NCBI GenBank assembly: GCA_937132035.1
Contig: CAKZOA010000474.1
Coordinates: 1-34,463 of the forward strand
DNA: 34,463 nt
Direction of reading: 5' to 3'
From: an uncultured Desulfobulbaceae bacterium
GTDB lineage: Bacteria; Desulfobacterota; Desulfobulbia; Desulfobulbales; Desulfocapsaceae
The translations under genes and the position numbers were made by a program. The notes beneath the pieces were generated by a model. It saw only the letters and a list, made by a program, of their open reading frames with translations. It searched no databases and was not told the DNA's origin. The stretch's first letter is position 1. Every line of letters starts with the position of its first letter. This document shows, one piece after another, positions 20,967 through 31,000 of this stretch.

Positions 20967-21182
20967 TCAGCTCTCCACCATTTCCGCTCCGCAGGCGGCC
21001 TGCCAGCAGCACAGGGCCTGCGAGCACCTTTCCTGCTTGCGAAAGCAGGGAGAATTGCCCTCATTTTCCTGTATCTTCCACACCAGCTGATCGAGGCTGA
21101 TCATACCGATATTCAGGCCCAGTTGCTTCGATCTTGCTCTGGCCATCACATACAGTTTCAGTCCTTTTTCAAACTTCGCCAT
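20967..21182 (-). CDS. Small SAP/Rho-N-like, Cys-rich protein
   Basis: 71 aa; ARSKQLGLNIGMISLDQLVWKIQENEGNSPCFRKQERCSQALCCWQAACG; helix-extended-helix-like segment followed by a five-Cys tail. Confidence 0.6.
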   Translation of the reverse strand: MAKFEKGLKLYVMARARSKQLGLNIGMISLDQLVWKIQENEGNSPCFRKQERCSQALCCWQAACGAEMVES

Positions 21183-21583
21183 TTTACCAAACCTCCGCTA
21201 GACAACTGTCCACAGCAGCCAATGACCCTTCTTTCTTTGTACCCGGGAAGCAGTGCGGTTGTCACGAAAAGAAATAAAAAAGCAGTCACCCCCCTCTCTA
21301 TCCGCAGTCTATGAAACGCCTCTGCCGCCCTCTTCACCTGTAAAAAGCGCAAACGTCATTCCGCCCGGCAACCGATCATACTGGTACTTGGCGTCCGCCA
21401 GTGTTCAGCCGGCGCATTCTGAGACCGGGATCCTCTTTTCCCGGGACGCCAGTAAAATCCGTCTCCATGAGCCCCACTGCCCTCGCTCAGACTGTGGACA
21501 TCCCTGAAAGGAAATCCTGACTTCGTAAAAGCTGCCACGCTGAGTTCCAGGGGGTAATCAGCTAATAGTATCCAAAATACATG

Positions 21584-24500
21584 TCAAATCGGAAGAATAT
21601 GCATCTCTTCCGTAATCGCATGGTTGCCGCGCAACAGCAGACCATTGCGACCGTCTATGGCCACCGGATCGCCAAAATCGATGCGGAACCCTTCTATTTC
21701 GCAATATTGGCCGGTATCGTAGACTTTAAGGTGCTTGCAGCCGACGATGCAGGTTTTCTCCAACCGCACGGCCACCACCGAGGCATGCGAGGTCTGCCCC
21801 CCGCGCGAGGTTATCAGGCCGTCGGCCATGTTGATAACCTTAACATCTTCGGGCACGGTATCCTGCCGAAAAAGAATAAGGGTGCTGTGCGGGTCTTTTC
21901 TGCGCATCTCACGGATATTGTCCTCGGAGAAAACGGCAATGCCCGACAGTGCCGAACCGGAGACGCCGACTCCCTTGCCGAGAATATGGTCGTTGAATTC
22001 CTCTGATTCGCTGAAAACGTTGAGACGCTCCTTCTTCTTGATGGTTATCATATCCCTGGTCTGCAGCAGATAGAGATCGCCTTCGGAAGGCCCCTCGAAG
22101 GTGAATTCGATTTCCTGCGGGTTCCAGCGCTTTTCGTAGACAAGATCCCTGGCAATCGACAGCAGCCTCTGGTAAATCTGGGGAAAGCGCACCTCCAGGG
22201 TCTCTTCTATGGCCCGGCCGTCGAGTTCGGCCTGCTCCTCGGAAATGGCACAGCTGGTAACCAGACCCGAGACAATGTCTTCGCCCTGATCGCCGTAGGC
22301 GTAATCGCCCCACAGGGCCACCCTCTGCACCTTGCGGTAGGGATGGGAGGTAAACAGCACGCCGGAGCCCGCCTGTTCCGACTTGTTACCAAAGACCATC
22401 TCCTGGACGATCACCGCCGTACCCCAGGAGTTGGACACATCCATGACCTTGCGGTAATCGTTGGCCTTGGCCGTCTCCCATGAGTCGAGCACTTTTTCGA
22501 TGGCACCCACCAGCTGCAGCCAGGGATCCTCGGGGATGCCGTAGCCCCGCTGGCGCACCAGCTTCTGGTAGCTGAGCGCCAGCTCCTTCATCTGCGCAGG
22601 AGAGAACTGACGTTTGAGCCTGACCTTGTGGCGGGTCTTGGCGTCGTCCATAAGCTCCTGGAAATCCTCGCGCTGCATCCCCGAGATCATAGCCCAGGAC
22701 TGGACGAAGCGGCGATAGTTGTCCCAGCAGAGATAGGCATTGCCATGTTCGCGTACATGTTCTTCTATCAATTCCGCATTGAAGCCGACGTTGTGGATGG
22801 TGGCCATCATGCCGGGCATGGAAATGGCCCCGCCGCTGCGTACGGACAGAAGCAGCGGCCGATCCGGCGAACCGTAGACCTTGCCGGTGCGCTCCTCGAT
22901 CTCGGTGAGCGAGGCCCGTACCCTCTGCATGAACTCCTCCCGGGCCTTGGCAAAATCGAAAACCACATCGCGGCAGCGGAACACCTCGGTGGTGATGACA
23001 AAAGCCGCCGGTACCGGCTTGTTGTCGTTGATGAGGTTGAGCAGGTTGAAGCCTTTGTTGCCGAGATGGATGAGATTGTTGGTATAGGGGTTGACGTTGT
23101 AAAGCGAGGAGATAGCCTTTTCCGGGTTATAGGTCATCAGCAGATCGATACCCTGCTTGTCGAGAATATCCTTCTGGTTCTCCAGGGTCTGCAGGATGCG
23201 GACGATGAAGTTATCGAGGTGCTGGAGACCGAAGGTCGAGGCGATCAGATCGCGAAAAAAGGCCTCGGAGAGACGGTGCAGGGTAAAGACCTTGTCGTTT
23301 CCATCAAACTGCGGCTTGTACCTGGTGAGCAGATCTTCGACGCTGATCTGGGGAATGATGATGGAGAGATTGTTCTGGTGGATATTGGTGTAGAAGGCAT
23401 AGATAATGTCCTTGACCCCTTCGGCCATTCCCCTGAAGATGTCGAGGTACTGGGTGTAGGAAAAGCGCCGGACCTTCAGCGAGTTTTTGAGCAGGGTCAG
23501 GTAAATCTCCAACCGGCGCGAGGTGATGCCGTCCACCTCCAGGGCCCGCAGATAGAGTTCGATGCAGGTCACCACCCGGTAGAGAGTGGCCTGGGTGATG
23601 AAGCTGAGATTGACGGTCTCCTGCAGGTTCTCCAGGTAGATATTGGCCAGATTTTCCAGGCGGAAGGTAAGGCTGAGGCTGTCGAACTTTCGTTCCCGGT
23701 AGCGGCCGTAGACCGAGGGAATGTCGACGGCTATATGGCGCTTGTAGTAGATATCCTCCTGGGCCTCGAAACGTTCCTCGGAGAGAATGATCTCCTTGAG
23801 CGCCTCCAGCCTGGTCAGCAGCGCCTTGAGGCAGGTGATGGTGTCGCAGTCCTCCAGTTCCTCAATGAGCTCAGCCATGCCCTCTATGCCGTCTCTGGAG
23901 GCCTGGATCAGCTCCGAGCGCAGCTCCTGGACGCCGAGGTTATATTTCTTGTGCAGCAGTTTATACATGTGCACCAGCAGCTCGAAGCGGCGGCGCTCGG
24001 TTGTCGACAGGTCATCCTGCCTGCCGAGATAGACGCTGATCTCCTCGGGCTCCCAGTCAAGAATGTCGTCGATGGTCTCGAAATGAAGATCCTCTATGAT
24101 TCTACCGGCGAGGATATGCTGTTCATCGATGAACCTGCCCGAAGTCGCCACCTGCTCATAGACCTCCGACGGCAGAAAGGAGGCGAGCCACTCTTTGTCT
24201 TTGCTTTTCCAGAAGAGGAAAATGGCCTTGATGAAGTTGACTATGAGGTTCGAGCTCTCCACATGGCTCTGCTTACGCAGAAAATGGATTAGAATGTCTT
24301 TGCGCTTGTGGAGTTCATCGAGTTCGGTGGAAACATCGCGGAGCTCGCCTTCAGCACCTATTTCATTAAAAAAAACAGGCATCAGCTTGGTGAACTGCTT
24401 GGCGAGGTTGTAGATCGGCTCGATGGGATGGTTGAGCAACTCGGTGATGTCGCGCTGGAACAGATCGGTATCCTTGACGCAGGTGCCGGTGAGCTTGAGG

Positions 24501-25867
24501 TTGATGATCAGCGCCGAAAACAGCGTCGAGCACCATTTTGGTTCCTGCTCGATCAGGTGCAGCCAGACACGGATATTGCTCAGGTGGGCGGGATTGGTCA
24601 ATGGCTGCCAGTCTTCGTCGACGCCGATGACATTGGCGTACTGGAAGCCAAAGCGGACGACGCTGAACAGAAATGCCTCGACCATGCGCGAGTTGCCGCG
24701 CTTGAACACCTCACCGCCTAGCACCTGTATGCACTGCAGGGAGGTGTGGGGATATTTGTTGACGTTGGCCTTGAGCAGATCGAAGGTGGTGAGCAGAAAC
24801 TCCTCGATCTCCTCGAAGCTTTGCTGGCGGATAAGCTGGACCAGGCTGCGGTTGATCTCGCGCAGCGATTCCTCATGGATGAGATAGAGTCCCTCGGTAT
24901 CCATAATCTTGAAGAGAAAAAGCAGCTTCCAGTTTTCGGCTATGGGATCCTCGGTCTCAAGTCCGTCTGCTTCTTCCGCCAGTTCGGCCAGCCGGGCGGG
25001 TATGGTTTTGTAGAAGCGAACGATATCGACATGGGCCGGCAGTTCGAGGACCTCCCCCAGGCCGCGATAGGCATCTGTGTCGATATCAATTTCCGCAAGC
25101 CTGCGGCGATAGTCAATCATGGCCTTATGACTGATGGAGGCGAACAGGTCGTAGTAGTGAAACTGCTGCTCCTCGATGCCGCAGCGTTCGAGAAACCACG
25201 GCAGCGGATCATCCTCACCGAGCCAGTAGCCGTAGTTTTTGAGAAGAACGGTGCGCATAAGCGCGGCGATGGGACGGTAATCGAAAAATACCCGATCTTC
25301 ACTGGAGGCCTCATAAAGCGACGTCGCCAACCGCTTCATGGGGTGCTGTCCCTGAACAATCTGGATCATTATGGGGCTGTCGCCGTCCTCGAGGCTCTGC
25401 ATGCGGGTGAATATCTCATTGACAACCTCCTCGTACTGCAGCAGCGCCTCCCGGTCGAAGAGATGGATCATTTTCTCAATCCAGGCGAGCTTGGACTCAA
25501 TGATCTGCGCCAGCAGGGCCGAGTTTTTCTGCGAATCCTTGATCGCTTCGAAGAAGATCCGGGCCATGAGCCGCATGGCATGCGGTCCCTGCTCATGACG
25601 CACGAAATGGCTGCAGTTGCGCAGGACGAAACTGCGCAACAGCGGCATGATCAGGCTCCAGTTGCGAAAGGGATGGCATATTTCGTGGAGAAGGCTCTCC
25701 AGGCTGGAGTGAATCCCCCGGTACCTGGAGACCACATCGAGCAGAGGCTTGAGCTCCGGGGCTATGACCACCTCACCTGCGGTTTCCAGCAGATTCGCCC
25801 GCAGTGCGTCGGACTCAATTCCCGCCGTCGTCTGCTGCAAATCCATGCTCTTCTCGTCCGTGGACAC
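21584..25867 (-). CDS. Large PPDK-like phosphotransferase (ATP-grasp + phospho-His swivel domain, unassigned ~930-950 aa N-terminus)
   Basis: ORF 21584..25921; likely GTG start at 25867 after GGGAGGAG. PPDK-like NKGFNLLNLIND, LLLSVRSGGAISMPGMMATIHNVGFN and catalytic-His segment GGQTSHASVVAVRLEKTCIVGC; ends ~66 aa after that His. Confidence 0.88.
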   Translation of the reverse strand: MSTDEKSMDLQQTTAGIESDALRANLLETAGEVVIAPELKPLLDVVSRYRGIHSSLESLLHEICHPFRNWSLIMPLLRSFVLRNCSHFVRHEQGPHAMRLMARIFFEAIKDSQKNSALLAQIIESKLAWIEKMIHLFDREALLQYEEVVNEIFTRMQSLEDGDSPIMIQIVQGQHPMKRLATSLYEASSEDRVFFDYRPIAALMRTVLLKNYGYWLGEDDPLPWFLERCGIEEQQFHYYDLFASISHKAMIDYRRRLAEIDIDTDAYRGLGEVLELPAHVDIVRFYKTIPARLAELAEEADGLETEDPIAENWKLLFLFKIMDTEGLYLIHEESLREINRSLVQLIRQQSFEEIEEFLLTTFDLLKANVNKYPHTSLQCIQVLGGEVFKRGNSRMVEAFLFSVVRFGFQYANVIGVDEDWQPLTNPAHLSNIRVWLHLIEQEPKWCSTLFSALIINLKLTGTCVKDTDLFQRDITELLNHPIEPIYNLAKQFTKLMPVFFNEIGAEGELRDVSTELDELHKRKDILIHFLRKQSHVESSNLIVNFIKAIFLFWKSKDKEWLASFLPSEVYEQVATSGRFIDEQHILAGRIIEDLHFETIDDILDWEPEEISVYLGRQDDLSTTERRRFELLVHMYKLLHKKYNLGVQELRSELIQASRDGIEGMAELIEELEDCDTITCLKALLTRLEALKEIILSEERFEAQEDIYYKRHIAVDIPSVYGRYRERKFDSLSLTFRLENLANIYLENLQETVNLSFITQATLYRVVTCIELYLRALEVDGITSRRLEIYLTLLKNSLKVRRFSYTQYLDIFRGMAEGVKDIIYAFYTNIHQNNLSIIIPQISVEDLLTRYKPQFDGNDKVFTLHRLSEAFFRDLIASTFGLQHLDNFIVRILQTLENQKDILDKQGIDLLMTYNPEKAISSLYNVNPYTNNLIHLGNKGFNLLNLINDNKPVPAAFVITTEVFRCRDVVFDFAKAREEFMQRVRASLTEIEERTGKVYGSPDRPLLLSVRSGGAISMPGMMATIHNVGFNAELIEEHVREHGNAYLCWDNYRRFVQSWAMISGMQREDFQELMDDAKTRHKVRLKRQFSPAQMKELALSYQKLVRQRGYGIPEDPWLQLVGAIEKVLDSWETAKANDYRKVMDVSNSWGTAVIVQEMVFGNKSEQAGSGVLFTSHPYRKVQRVALWGDYAYGDQGEDIVSGLVTSCAISEEQAELDGRAIEETLEVRFPQIYQRLLSIARDLVYEKRWNPQEIEFTFEGPSEGDLYLLQTRDMITIKKKERLNVFSESEEFNDHILGKGVGVSGSALSGIAVFSEDNIREMRRKDPHSTLILFRQDTVPEDVKVINMADGLITSRGGQTSHASVVAVRLEKTCIVGCKHLKVYDTGQYCEIEGFRIDFGDPVAIDGRNGLLLRGNHAITEEMHILPI

Positions 25868-26355
25868 TGATTGCTCCTCCCTTTTGTGACAAAAAACGGC
25901 TGCACCGGCCAGGCAGCCCAACCTCGGTACGTTTCGTTACCTTCAACAGTACTTCCTATAATGGTGGATTCCCTCCCATTAGGCAAGGGGGAAAACGAAA
26001 TATCAGAGCCCGATAATAGACCAGGAAGTGTACTTTTCGTATTCTAAGAGGCTTGACCAGTACTGATCTCTCTTTCTCTTACAAAGGGGCAGTAGAGGCT
26101 TTTGCCAGGAGGGGTAATTCTCGAATCGTAGTAGGTATTCCAGTGCGCCGTGGAGCCTTTCTGCGGCACACTTTTTTTGTTGAGCATCCGCAATTAGCAA
26201 AATGTTGCGCACAATACGACAAACACATGGAGAATCCTCAACTATCAGGCCACTCATATTGGCGAACTGTTCCCGCGAGTTGAGAATGTCGGCAATCGAG
26301 TCTACTCCCTTCCCGGGTGATCTCGTCAAAACCTTTAATCCCGGTGGCGGATTTT

Positions 26356-27963
26356 TTAACGTCGCGACCTCGTCCCAATGTGTTTGCTTTCTCGGTTGAC
26401 ATTCAGGCCCTCCTCCGAGGGATCGCCTCCATCCAGCACGGCCCGTAAAGCTTTTGCAAGTTCTGCTCTGGTAAGGGGTTTCCTCAAAAGTGCCCGCACC
26501 CCAATTTGGGCAGCCTCTTATTTATTGATCCTCTCACTAAACCCGGTTGCCAGTATGACCGGGAGACCTGGCTGCATGGCAAGGCATTTTTTTTGCCAAA
26601 ACGTATCCGGTCATTGCCGGCATGGTCATATCGGAGAGCAAAAGATCAAAGTCATCTGGTCTGTTCTCGAACAGCGCCAGCGCCTCGATACTGCTTACCC
26701 TCGTTGTCACTCTGTACCCGAGTCTTTCCAAAACCTTTGTATTTAATCTCAGGACAGCAGATTCGTCGTCAACTACCAGAATATGCTCTTACCCCCCTTC
26801 AATCTCAATGATGCCGTCTTCTTCGACCAGGCTTTTACCAAAGGACTGCGGCTGATAAATATCAAAAACCGTACCTTTACCGAACACGCTGTCCACAGCG
26901 ATCACACCGCCATGATTATGAATAATGCCGTGGACAACCGACAGGCCCAGCCCTGTTCCTTTTTCTTTTTCCTTAGTTGTGAAATAGGGTTCAAAAATTT
27001 TTCTGGCAATATCCGGCTTCATTCCGCAACCGGTATCACCAATCTGGAGGTGAATATATTTCCCCGGGTTAATATCTCTTCAGTCCACTCTCTATATCGA
27101 GTGACGGGATCATACCACCAATACCCTATTTTTCCGGCTCGTTGAGCTATCCTGGAAATTTCTTCTGTTTTCTTAAGGGCTTCCTCGCGTTCTTTTCGCT
27201 CGGTCACATCGATATGAGCACCCATCATACGACCGGGACGCTTCTGGTCGTCGTCAAAAAGCAGGGAAGCAGTGGCCATTATCCAGCGATAGGAACCATC
27301 CTTGTGGAGCATGCGAAACTCATTGGAATAGTCAGCCCATGGCTTTTTGATATATTTCTGCACCTTGCCGACTGCCTCGGCGCGGTCCTCAGGATGCAGA
27401 CGTTTCTCCCATTCAAGGTATTCGTTGCCAATTTCATGGTTTGCATAGCCAAGCTGGCTTTTCCATTCAGGAGAAAAATACATCTCGTTGCTTTCAAGAT
27501 CCCAATCCCATAAGCCAATATTTCCAGCCCGTGCCATCATTTCCAGCCGCCCTTCTGTTCTCTTTTTTTCCTCCAGGGCTAACGTCAGTTCGGTACAATC
27601 ACGGCCACTGGCAACAGCTCCAATAATATCGCCCTGTTCATCACGATAGGGGGAATAGGTGATATGCATGCATCTCCGCCCCATTTCCGCCAGATCAAAC
27701 CACGTTGTGTGGCTGATGGTGTTCCCCTGCAAACAGTCATTGAGATGTTTTTTTATACTCGTCTCGAAGATATCGGCATCGAAGAGTTCATCTACCCTGC
27801 GCCCAATAATGTCTTCTCGTTTCATGTTGTAGAGTTTCAGGTAGACATCGTTGACCAGTACAAAACGGTACTCACGGTCAATAACGGAGAGGGAGTCCTG
27901 GTTTGTGGAAATGATATCTTGAAAAAAACGGTGATTTTGGAACTCTTTCCTCAGGTCTGTCAT
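26356..27963 (-). pseudogene. Decayed PAS-PAS-PAS / HATPase / REC hybrid histidine kinase
   Basis: PAS part 27019..27963; HATPase part resumes out of frame as [49 protein letters not shown]; in-frame TAA at 26789-26791 before EHILVVDDESAVLRLN; frameshift at A8 tract (T8 on + strand, 26587-26594); second in-frame TAA at 26518-26520. Confidence 0.85.
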
Positions 27964-28028
27964 GGAGTTAACTGGGTAAGATGTTATTCATTTGTCGAAA
28001 CGGACGATCATCGTGTAATTCACCAATT

Positions 28029-31000
28029 TCATTGACCGGTATTGTCAAAAATATCTCGAACGACACCTTCTATTTCTCGTTTGGTGAAGGGCTTGGTGAT
28101 AAACGCCTCCACCCCCCATTTCGCGGCACTCATTTCATTGACGACATCGGCGTGTCCCGTAGAGATAATGACAGGGATACTGCTTCGTATACTCTTCAGT
28201 TTCAGGGCGAATTCCGTGCCCGTCATCTCGGGCATGGTCAAATCGGATATAACAAGATCAAAAGTGTCCGGTGCATCTCGAAAGGCCTCCAAGGCGTGTT
28301 GCGGACTGTTGTATGTTGTGATCTGGTAGCCTAGCCGTTCGAATATCTGTTGATTCATCCGGGTGATCGCCTCTTCGTCATCGACAAAGAGAATATGCTT
28401 CTGCCGTGAGGTGGTGGTGGCGCTTTCCGTGGGTGTCGTCGCCGGTTCCTCAACTGTCTCGATCACAGGTAAAAGCACCTTGAATCTCGTTCCTCTCCCC
28501 AGTTGGCTCTCAACAGAAATCGCACCATCATGATTTTTGACTATACCAAGAACGACGGCCAGTCCCATACCAAGCCCTTCGTCAACGTCCTTGGTGGTGA
28601 AATAGGGGTCGTATATGCGGTCTTTTATCTCATCTGAAATACCGCTTCCGCTATCGTTGACAATAAGCTGAATATATGCTCCCGGTCCAAGCTCCATATC
28701 CCTTACTCTGAGACCATCGGTAAGGTGAAGGCTCTCCAGGGTAACCCCCAACACCCCTTTTGTACCTGACATTGCCTGTACGGCATTGTTGCAGAGATTG
28801 ATGAGTACCTGGTGGATCTCGGTTGGATCGGCAAGAATCGATTCCGTAGCGCAGAGCAGGCGGGATTGAATCTCAACAGTAGCCGGCAGCGTCTTTGAAA
28901 GCAGCTTCAGGGCATCCTTGACGACGGTGCGAATCTGCACCGGCTTCTTGACTATGGCGCTCTTGCGAGCAAAGCGTTGTAATCTCTCAACGACATTCCG
29001 TGCCCGAAGAGAGGCCGCCTGAATGTCTGTGATACAACTCATGAGCTCTTCGTTGTCACGCTCTTCGTCGGCGACAAGCTCAAGATTACCGATAATTATT
29101 GTCAGCATATTGTTGAACTCATGGGCTATCCCACCAGCAAGAGTGCCAATTGCCTCCATTTTATGGCGGTGCCGTATTTCTTCTTCAAGTCGGACTCGCT
29201 CCTTTTCTTCGCGCTTTCGTCTGGCGATCTCGGTGCGCAGCCTTTCTGTGGCTTTGGCCTGTTTTCCCGCTTCAATGGCAACATCCCGACTCTGCCGGGT
29301 CTTTAGTACATCATTTGCAATACTGCGTACGCGGTGCAGGTGTCGTTTTTGGAATTCTTCGACAAAGTCAGAGGAAATGTCGCGAGTCGGTGTCGGTGGC
29401 TGCGTAGCGTGAAGATTCATCAGCCAGCTTTGAATATCGTCTGAGTACTCCATCTCCATGCGGCGTACTTTGCTTGTGGCGCCAAAACGACGAAAACAGT
29501 TGTATGCCTGCTGCCAATAAACCTGGGCAAGATTGTCGTTATGCATCTGCCGGCAAAGCAAGCTTGCCCTTTCACTGGCAATCCCTTCCCATTGAGTAAA
29601 ACCATTATGTCGGGCCATTTCTATTGCCTTATCATAAGAGACGAGGGCTTGACTGTATGATCCGTCAATCCTTAAAAGCTCCCCAGAGGCGAAAAGAAAT
29701 TTATGATGCTGATTTTCCGGACAGTACTCTTTCCATACCCGAAATTGTTCAATTGATTGCCCCAGCTCTTTTCTCCACACCGCCTGCTTTTCTGCATCAG
29801 CATCCTGAAAAAGGGCTGATATCACCAGGAACCTGACAAAGCGGTGTTCAGGCCAGGGCAATAACCCTTGTGTTCCTACCGTGTAAATAAGTGCGTCGGC
29901 CTCTTTGGCAATATCATGGGCCTTGTGGTACTGGCCCAACAGGAGGTAGGTAAATGTCTGGAAAATCTTGTAAATACAGCAAACCTGAATATTCTTGTGA
30001 CTATCAACCTGCCTCAGATAGCTGGCATCATCTTGAAATTCATACAACTGTTTTTCAGACTCGCTGGAGAGCATGCCAAAAATGCGAAGTCCGCCCTCGA
30101 GGAGATCGACGGCCCACTGGTTGAGCCGTGACTGACTGAAAACAAGAGATTGTTCCGTGTTTCGTATCAATTCAGGAAGGGGGACAGCCTGGTAGAAACT
30201 GCAGTACATGTTGTGCCCGAAGGCATAGGCAGCGTATTGCAGGTTGCCGGAACGAAGGCCTATGTCGTAGGCACTGAGGTAATCCGTGGTTGCATGGCGC
30301 AGGTGTTTGAACCAATGTCGTATTGAACTTCCCATCATCAGGTAGAAAACACTTTGATCGGAAGGTGAAGCGAATCGCTTCAACATGATTCGCTCGGCTA
30401 CTTCACCGAATTGACGTGCTGTCCGGTAATCATGATCCACCCATCCCAGAAGTCCGCCAAAGGCTGTATGGCTATAACCGATTTGGGGAATGAGGCCATG
30501 TTCAAGAGTCAGGTTGACGACCTTGGAAACGATAACGCTCCATAGCCGCTGGTGCGTTCTGTAACAGGGAGGCCCAATGGTGATAAGTAACCTGATGGCG
30601 GTCTGTACCTCGCTGTTGGACATCAGAGGAGCATCTATGAGAGAGGAAACATTGATGGTATCCAAGGTAGTTCTGCATTTGGCTATTTCCCTGTCCCGGT
30701 ATCTCTCATATTCTTTTTCTGGTAAGGAGATGCCCAACTCCTGAAGAGCTGTTCTTCCCAATGATATGGCCTCTTCATATCGGGCTAAGAGGGTATAATG
30801 AACAATCTGGATATTCATGGTCTCCGCCCGTTCCACAGCGGTCCTGGTATGTTCCATGGAGTGTTCGACAATCCGCTCAGCTCTTTCTCTATCACCTTCG
30901 ACGAACTCACTTTCGGCAAGATCACGGCTTAATTGCAGGGCGGTATCGTAGTGATTCTTCCAGAAGGATTCGGCGCCATTTTCCTCTTCCATGGCAAAGG

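Noticed and set aside
22628-25870. Long plus-strand ORFs (554 and 374 aa) opposite the PPDK-like gene
   Set aside because: They are shadow ORFs antisense to a clearly coding frame with recognised motifs; their translations match no family I know.
26003-28028. Possible insertion sequence or transposase remnant as the cause of kinase decay
   Set aside because: I found no transposase motifs, terminal inverted repeats or target duplications; the lesions look like deletion, substitutions and slippage.
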